From NCBI GenBank assembly GCA_041397645.1, contig JAWKWE010000005.1, positions 62,001-126,000 of the forward strand: a stretch of DNA of 64,000 nt. The letters run 5' to 3'. Of the stretch, positions 60,764 through 64,000 are shown piece by piece. Each line of letters starts with the position of its first letter. Position 1 is the stretch's first letter. The DNA is from Hyphomicrobiaceae bacterium (GTDB lineage Bacteria; Pseudomonadota; Alphaproteobacteria; Rhizobiales; Hyphomicrobiaceae). A model generated the notes under the pieces. That model saw only the letters and a list, made by a program, of their open reading frames with translations. It was not told the origin of the DNA and did not search any database. A program made the position numbers and the translations under genes.

Positions 60764-62875
60764 TCAGGCGAGGCCGGTAATACTTAGAGCGAAGGCATAC
60801 GTCAGGGCGGTATCCTTCAGGGCTTCGTATCGTCCCGAAGCGCCGCCGTGGCCTGCTCCCATATTGGTCTTTAAAAGGATCAAATTGTCCGACGAGGAGT
60901 TAACCCGCAGCTTTGCCACCCACTTGGCCGGCTCCCAATATGTGACGCGCGGATCCGTTAACCCGGCGACGGCAAGAATGTGCGGATACGGATGGTGCGC
61001 TACATTCTCATAAGGCGAATATGCCCGGATGGCGGCGAATTCTTCTGCGCTGGTAATGGGATTTCCCCATTCGGGCCATTCAGGCGGCGTCAGAGGGAGG
61101 TCTTTGTCGAGCATCGTATTCAGGACGTCGACGAAAGGCACCTCGGCTATGATGCCGAGAAACAGGTCTGGCGCCATGTTGGCAACCGCGCCCATCAACA
61201 TGCCGCCTGCCGAACCGCCTTGCGCAACGATCCGGCCGCGGCGCGTGAAACCCTGCGCGACCAGATATTCTCCTGCCGCGATGAAGTCGGTGAACGTGTT
61301 GACCTTGTGCTTCATCTTGCCGGCTGTGTACCAGCGGTAGCCCTTATCCTTGCCGCCCCGGATGTGGGCGATGGCGTAGATAAAGCCGCGATCGACAAGC
61401 GACAGTCGGCCGGTCGAGAAGGCGGCGGGCATAGAGATACCGTAGGCGCCATAGCCATAGAGCAAGACAGGTGCGCTGCCGTCGAGCGGAGTATCCTTCT
61501 TGTATAGAAGCGTGATCGGTACGCTCTCGCCGTCGGGCGCCGTCGCGAACAAGCGGCGCGTGACGTAATCCTGCGGATTGTGACCGCTGGGGACCTCCTG
61601 GCGTTTGCGCAAGGTGCGCGCGCGCGTTTCCATGTCGTAGTCGTAGGTTTCAGCAGGGGTCGTCATCGAGGAGTAAACAAAACGTAAATTCGTCGTGGCG
61701 TACTCGTAGCCATCCGACATTCCGAGCGCGTAGGCCTCTTCGTCGAATTCGATGGCGTGCTCAGCTCCGTCTTCGAAGCGGGTAATGACGATGCGGGGAA
61801 GACCATCCTCCCGCTCTAGGCGCGACATATGCCGGGCATAGACGTTGACGTCGATGATGAGGCGTCCAGGCTTGTGGGGGACGATTTCGCGCCAAGAGTC
61901 CATGCCGGGAGAGGTAACGGGTGTCTCGACAACGCGAAAATCCTCAGCACCTTGCGAGTTGGTCGTGATGATCAGGCGGTCGCCATTGTGCTCGACGACG
62001 TATTGGTGGCCCTTCGAGCGCGGCGCGACCAACCGTGGTTTTGCCTTGGGATCGGTAGCGTCGAGAATGTAGACCTCGCTCGTTTCATGGTCGTGCACGT
62101 CGATCGTAATGAAGCGTTGAGACTGCGTTGCTGATACGCCGACGTAAAAGCCGATATCCTTTTCCTCGTAAATGAGCACGTCGTCGCTGGCGGGTGTACC
62201 GAGGATGTGCCGGTAGACGTACAAAGGGCGATGGTTGGCATCGACGCGGACGTAATAGATCGTCCTGCTGTCGTCACCCCAGACCAGCGCTCCGCGGGTG
62301 TCGGGAATTGCGTCGGCCAGGGTCTGTCCACTAGCGAGGTCTTTGACGCGAATGGTGTAGAGCTCAGATCCCTTATCGTCACAGGCGTACGCCAGCAGCT
62401 TATGGTCCGGAGAGTGGCTCGCGCCGCCGAGATCCCAATAGGTCTTGCCGGCGGCTTCGGCGTTGCCATCCAGCAGAACGGTTGCGGTGTCGACGTCACC
62501 GCCGCGGGGGATGCGGCAGATCTGAGCGTACTGTCCGCCTTTGACATAACGAGGGAAGTACTCCCAGGGCCCATCGGGCGTTGGAACCTGTCGGTCGTCC
62601 TCCTTGAGGCGTGCCTTCATTTCCGCAAACAGTTTCTCCTGAAGCGCGCTCGTGTCTGCGAGCTTGTCACGCATGTAGGCATTTTCAGCTTCGAGGTACG
62701 CGCGGATCTCGGGATCAAGTAGCGTAGGATTGCGCATCACCTCTTGCCAGTTGGGCGCGCGCAGCCATGCGTAGTCGTCCACAAGCTCAACGCCATGGTG
62801 TGTCGAGCGCACGGCGCGGCGCGGCGCGAGTGGTGTCGAGTGGACGGAGAGGGCGGCAACGGAGGTGTCGGTCAT
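60764..62875 (-). CDS. ptrB: Oligopeptidase B (S9A)
   Basis: 703 aa, the family length. An N-terminal beta-propeller (residues about 80-400) covers a C-terminal alpha/beta-hydrolase peptidase domain. Catalytic residues: Ser in GGSAGGML, Asp in LTDPRVTYWEP and His in GAGHGGASGR. The RRRA and ArgArg-type preference (cleaving after Arg/Lys) is known for the family. Substrates are peptides shorter than about 30 residues, in the cytoplasm. No signal peptide. No operon partner. Confidence 0.95.
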   Translation of the reverse strand: MTDTSVAALSVHSTPLAPRRAVRSTHHGVELVDDYAWLRAPNWQEVMRNPTLLDPEIRAYLEAENAYMRDKLADTSALQEKLFAEMKARLKEDDRQVPTPDGPWEYFPRYVKGGQYAQICRIPRGGDVDTATVLLDGNAEAAGKTYWDLGGASHSPDHKLLAYACDDKGSELYTIRVKDLASGQTLADAIPDTRGALVWGDDSRTIYYVRVDANHRPLYVYRHILGTPASDDVLIYEEKDIGFYVGVSATQSQRFITIDVHDHETSEVYILDATDPKAKPRLVAPRSKGHQYVVEHNGDRLIITTNSQGAEDFRVVETPVTSPGMDSWREIVPHKPGRLIIDVNVYARHMSRLEREDGLPRIVITRFEDGAEHAIEFDEEAYALGMSDGYEYATTNLRFVYSSMTTPAETYDYDMETRARTLRKRQEVPSGHNPQDYVTRRLFATAPDGESVPITLLYKKDTPLDGSAPVLLYGYGAYGISMPAAFSTGRLSLVDRGFIYAIAHIRGGKDKGYRWYTAGKMKHKVNTFTDFIAAGEYLVAQGFTRRGRIVAQGGSAGGMLMGAVANMAPDLFLGIIAEVPFVDVLNTMLDKDLPLTPPEWPEWGNPITSAEEFAAIRAYSPYENVAHHPYPHILAVAGLTDPRVTYWEPAKWVAKLRVNSSSDNLILLKTNMGAGHGGASGRYEALKDTALTYAFALSITGLA

Positions 62876-63214
62876 CTGAGACTTTCAATTGGTGGAGAGG
62901 GAGGTCGAGGGGCAAAAGTCCATCGTTGCGGCCCTCGGGTCAATGTAATGAGTGTCGCTGGAGCAACTTGCGCATTCTGATGCTAATCTGAAAGCACAGA
63001 TCAAGAATTCATCAAATTTGGTCATCGGGAAGTCTTCCCGTTGACAATCTATCTGCAGCAATCCAGAGATTTATTGGCTCAGACGGCTGGCTGACGCAAA
63101 GAACAGTTTGCTGTCTAGCTAAACAACTTTAGGATAGTTCAAGTCAGGCGCTAGGAATGGGCCTGAACACTGTTAAGATTTCCGGCCGAAAGCGGCGGCG
63201 ACCTTCATTCAGGT
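62876..63214. other. Divergent promoter region of ptrB and mucR
   Basis: About 340 bases between divergent genes. AT content rises near 63000-63060. No clear operator was identified; MucR-type regulators usually bind AT-rich DNA including their own promoter, so self-regulation here is plausible but unproven. Confidence 0.35.
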
Positions 63215-63634
63215 ATGAAAATGCAAGACGAGCAGGACGGGGCGGGAAGCACCGATTTGGTTGCTATCACAGCCAACATCGTGGCCGCCTACGTTAGCAA
63301 GAACGCCATTTCATCATCAGAGCTGCCGAACTTGATCGCGGATACCCACGCGGCGCTGAGCCGTGCCGCTGGACGTCAGGCGCCATTGGAGCGCGAGGAT
63401 GGAAAGCCCAAGATTGGCGTCAAGAAGTCGGTCATGCCCGACTACATCATCTGTCTGGAAGACGGCAAAAAGTTCAAATCCCTTAAGCGGCACCTGCGTA
63501 CGCACTACAACATGTCACCGGAGGAATACCGGGAGAAGTGGGGCCTGCCGCACGACTATCCGATGGTTGCGCCGAACTATGCCCGCGCGCGTTCGGACCT
63601 CGCTAAGAAAATGGGTCTGGGAACTCGCAAGTAG
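63215..63634 (+). CDS. mucR: MucR/Ros-family zinc-finger transcription regulator
   Basis: 139 aa. The family pattern is clear: helical N-terminus (DLVAITANIVAAYVSKNAISSSELPNLI) and the zinc finger PDYIICLEDGKKFKSLKRHLRTHYNMSPEEYREKWGLP with Cys-x2-Asp-x9-His-x3-His zinc ligands as in MucR rather than two Cys. The regulator binds AT-rich promoters and in relatives controls exopolysaccharide, motility and cell cycle genes. A second ATG two codons on is equally possible. Free-standing. Confidence 0.95.
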   Translation: MKMQDEQDGAGSTDLVAITANIVAAYVSKNAISSSELPNLIADTHAALSRAAGRQAPLEREDGKPKIGVKKSVMPDYIICLEDGKKFKSLKRHLRTHYNMSPEEYREKWGLPHDYPMVAPNYARARSDLAKKMGLGTRK

Positions 63635-63706
63635 CGCATCGATGCTTTTGCGGAACCTGAAGCGTGGAAGTGACCGCTCATTGCCGTTGCGCTGCGCTTG
63701 AACGAT

Positions 63707-64000
63707 CTAATTGCTAATCTCTTCCAAATCGCCAGTTGGTGATGCGCTCTTCTTTTGAAGTTGCTCGAAGGCTTGGCGTTCCCACTTGTAGTGGCGTGCC
63801 AGCGCGGCGTGCCGTGCAAGGTCGTAGGTCCAATGTCCAGCACGCGCGCGCCGCCGCTCCTCGCGTAGTGCGCGTGAAAGAAAGTGCATGACGTTGCGCC
63901 GGCCCTTTAACGAAAGATCCTCCAGCTCGCGCGGCCAAAGCGGTAGCAGTCGCTGCAACTCGGCCCTCCGCGCTGTTTCGGGCAGGAGACTGATATCCGA
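63707..64000 (-). CDS. Unknown protein, 5' end outside window
   Basis: The frame is open to the window edge (98 codons seen), so the N-terminus is missing. The visible part is strongly charged and helical (SLLPETARRAELQRLLPLWPRELEDLSLKGRRNVMHFLSRALREERRRARAGHW), ending YKWERQAFEQLQKKSASPTGDLEEISN. I recognise no named family; the layout (basic helices, Trp pairs) fits a nucleic-acid- or membrane-associated protein. It converges with mucR. Confidence 0.7.
   Translation of the reverse strand, partial: SDISLLPETARRAELQRLLPLWPRELEDLSLKGRRNVMHFLSRALREERRRARAGHWTYDLARHAALARHYKWERQAFEQLQKKSASPTGDLEEISN

Noticed and set aside
60598..60780. 60-codon plus-strand frame between TadG-like and ptrB genes
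   Set aside because: No ribosome binding site, unlikely composition, and it overlaps the end of ptrB.

Overview
The window reads as a contiguous piece of chromosome from a high-GC alphaproteobacterium of the order Hyphomicrobiales (Rhizobiales), most likely near Hyphomicrobium or its relatives. This is inferred from gene content: a MucR/Ros zinc-finger regulator, DUF992 and DUF930 secreted proteins, an NDUFS4-like ETC complex I protein, an ECF sigma/anti-sigma pair and a FixK/FNR-regulated hemN. No species can be fixed from the sequence alone. There is no rRNA operon, CRISPR array or intact insertion sequence. One tRNA gene, tRNA-Arg(TCT), is present at 22495-22571.

Layout. 1-3036: 3' part of a polysaccharide deacetylase, a secreted C2-like protein, a 25-codon mini-gene with its own promoter, a textbook Shine-Dalgarno and terminator hairpins, and a small membrane protein. 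3091-5682: a TPP riboswitch driving an unrecognised four-helix membrane protein and thiC. 5881-9520: a DUF3565 protein, an aldo/keto reductase and an orphan sensor kinase. 9507-11659: hemN under a perfect FNR/FixK box, then a proline-rich exported protein. 11753-13777: a DevCA/MacB-type ABC exporter without its adaptor. 14005-16597: an exported coiled-coil protein and a three-gene operon (cold-shock-like, unknown, alpha/beta hydrolase). 17151-21271: a degenerate HAD domain fused to CBS repeats, the NDUFS4-like protein, a ClpP-like membrane protein and an OFA-family MFS transporter. 21659-23487: pcm, tRNA-Arg and a short island with a decayed metallo-beta-lactamase-fold gene.

23488-32596: an alcohol dehydrogenase, an alpha/beta hydrolase, DUF992, a CYTH protein, and a translationally coupled PAP2-phosphatase / GT2-GtrA / GT39 cluster that probably modifies a polyprenyl- or lipid-linked glycan, followed by a CurA-like reductase and a DUF930 protein. 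33102-38170: an L,D-transpeptidase, a coupled nosR-like/apbE flavinylation pair with no nitrous oxide reductase genes nearby, and a Nudix protein. 38427-42548: a secreted S8 protease convergent with an ECF sigma/anti-sigma operon that appears to carry its own ECF promoter. 42661-53016: a trans-sulfuration enzyme, an orphan amino-acid-binding protein, a pair of exported beta-sandwich proteins (one with a vWA domain), a nitroreductase, a truncated-looking transglycosylase-like protein, NAD kinase, CutA and a peptidoglycan-binding-like protein.

53017-64000: an 800-bp intergenic region with an inverted pair of DnaA-box-like sequences, a membrane protein ending in a primase-type winged helix, three tandem TadG-like genes (two with vWA domains) away from any visible tad locus, oligopeptidase B, mucR and a partial unknown gene. 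Envelope biology dominates: at least fifteen proteins carry signal peptides or membrane segments, and several act on peptidoglycan, glycans or adhesion. The least explained units are the riboswitch-controlled membrane protein, the 25-codon gene, the HAD-CBS fusion, the membrane/winged-helix fusion and the DnaA-box intergenic region.
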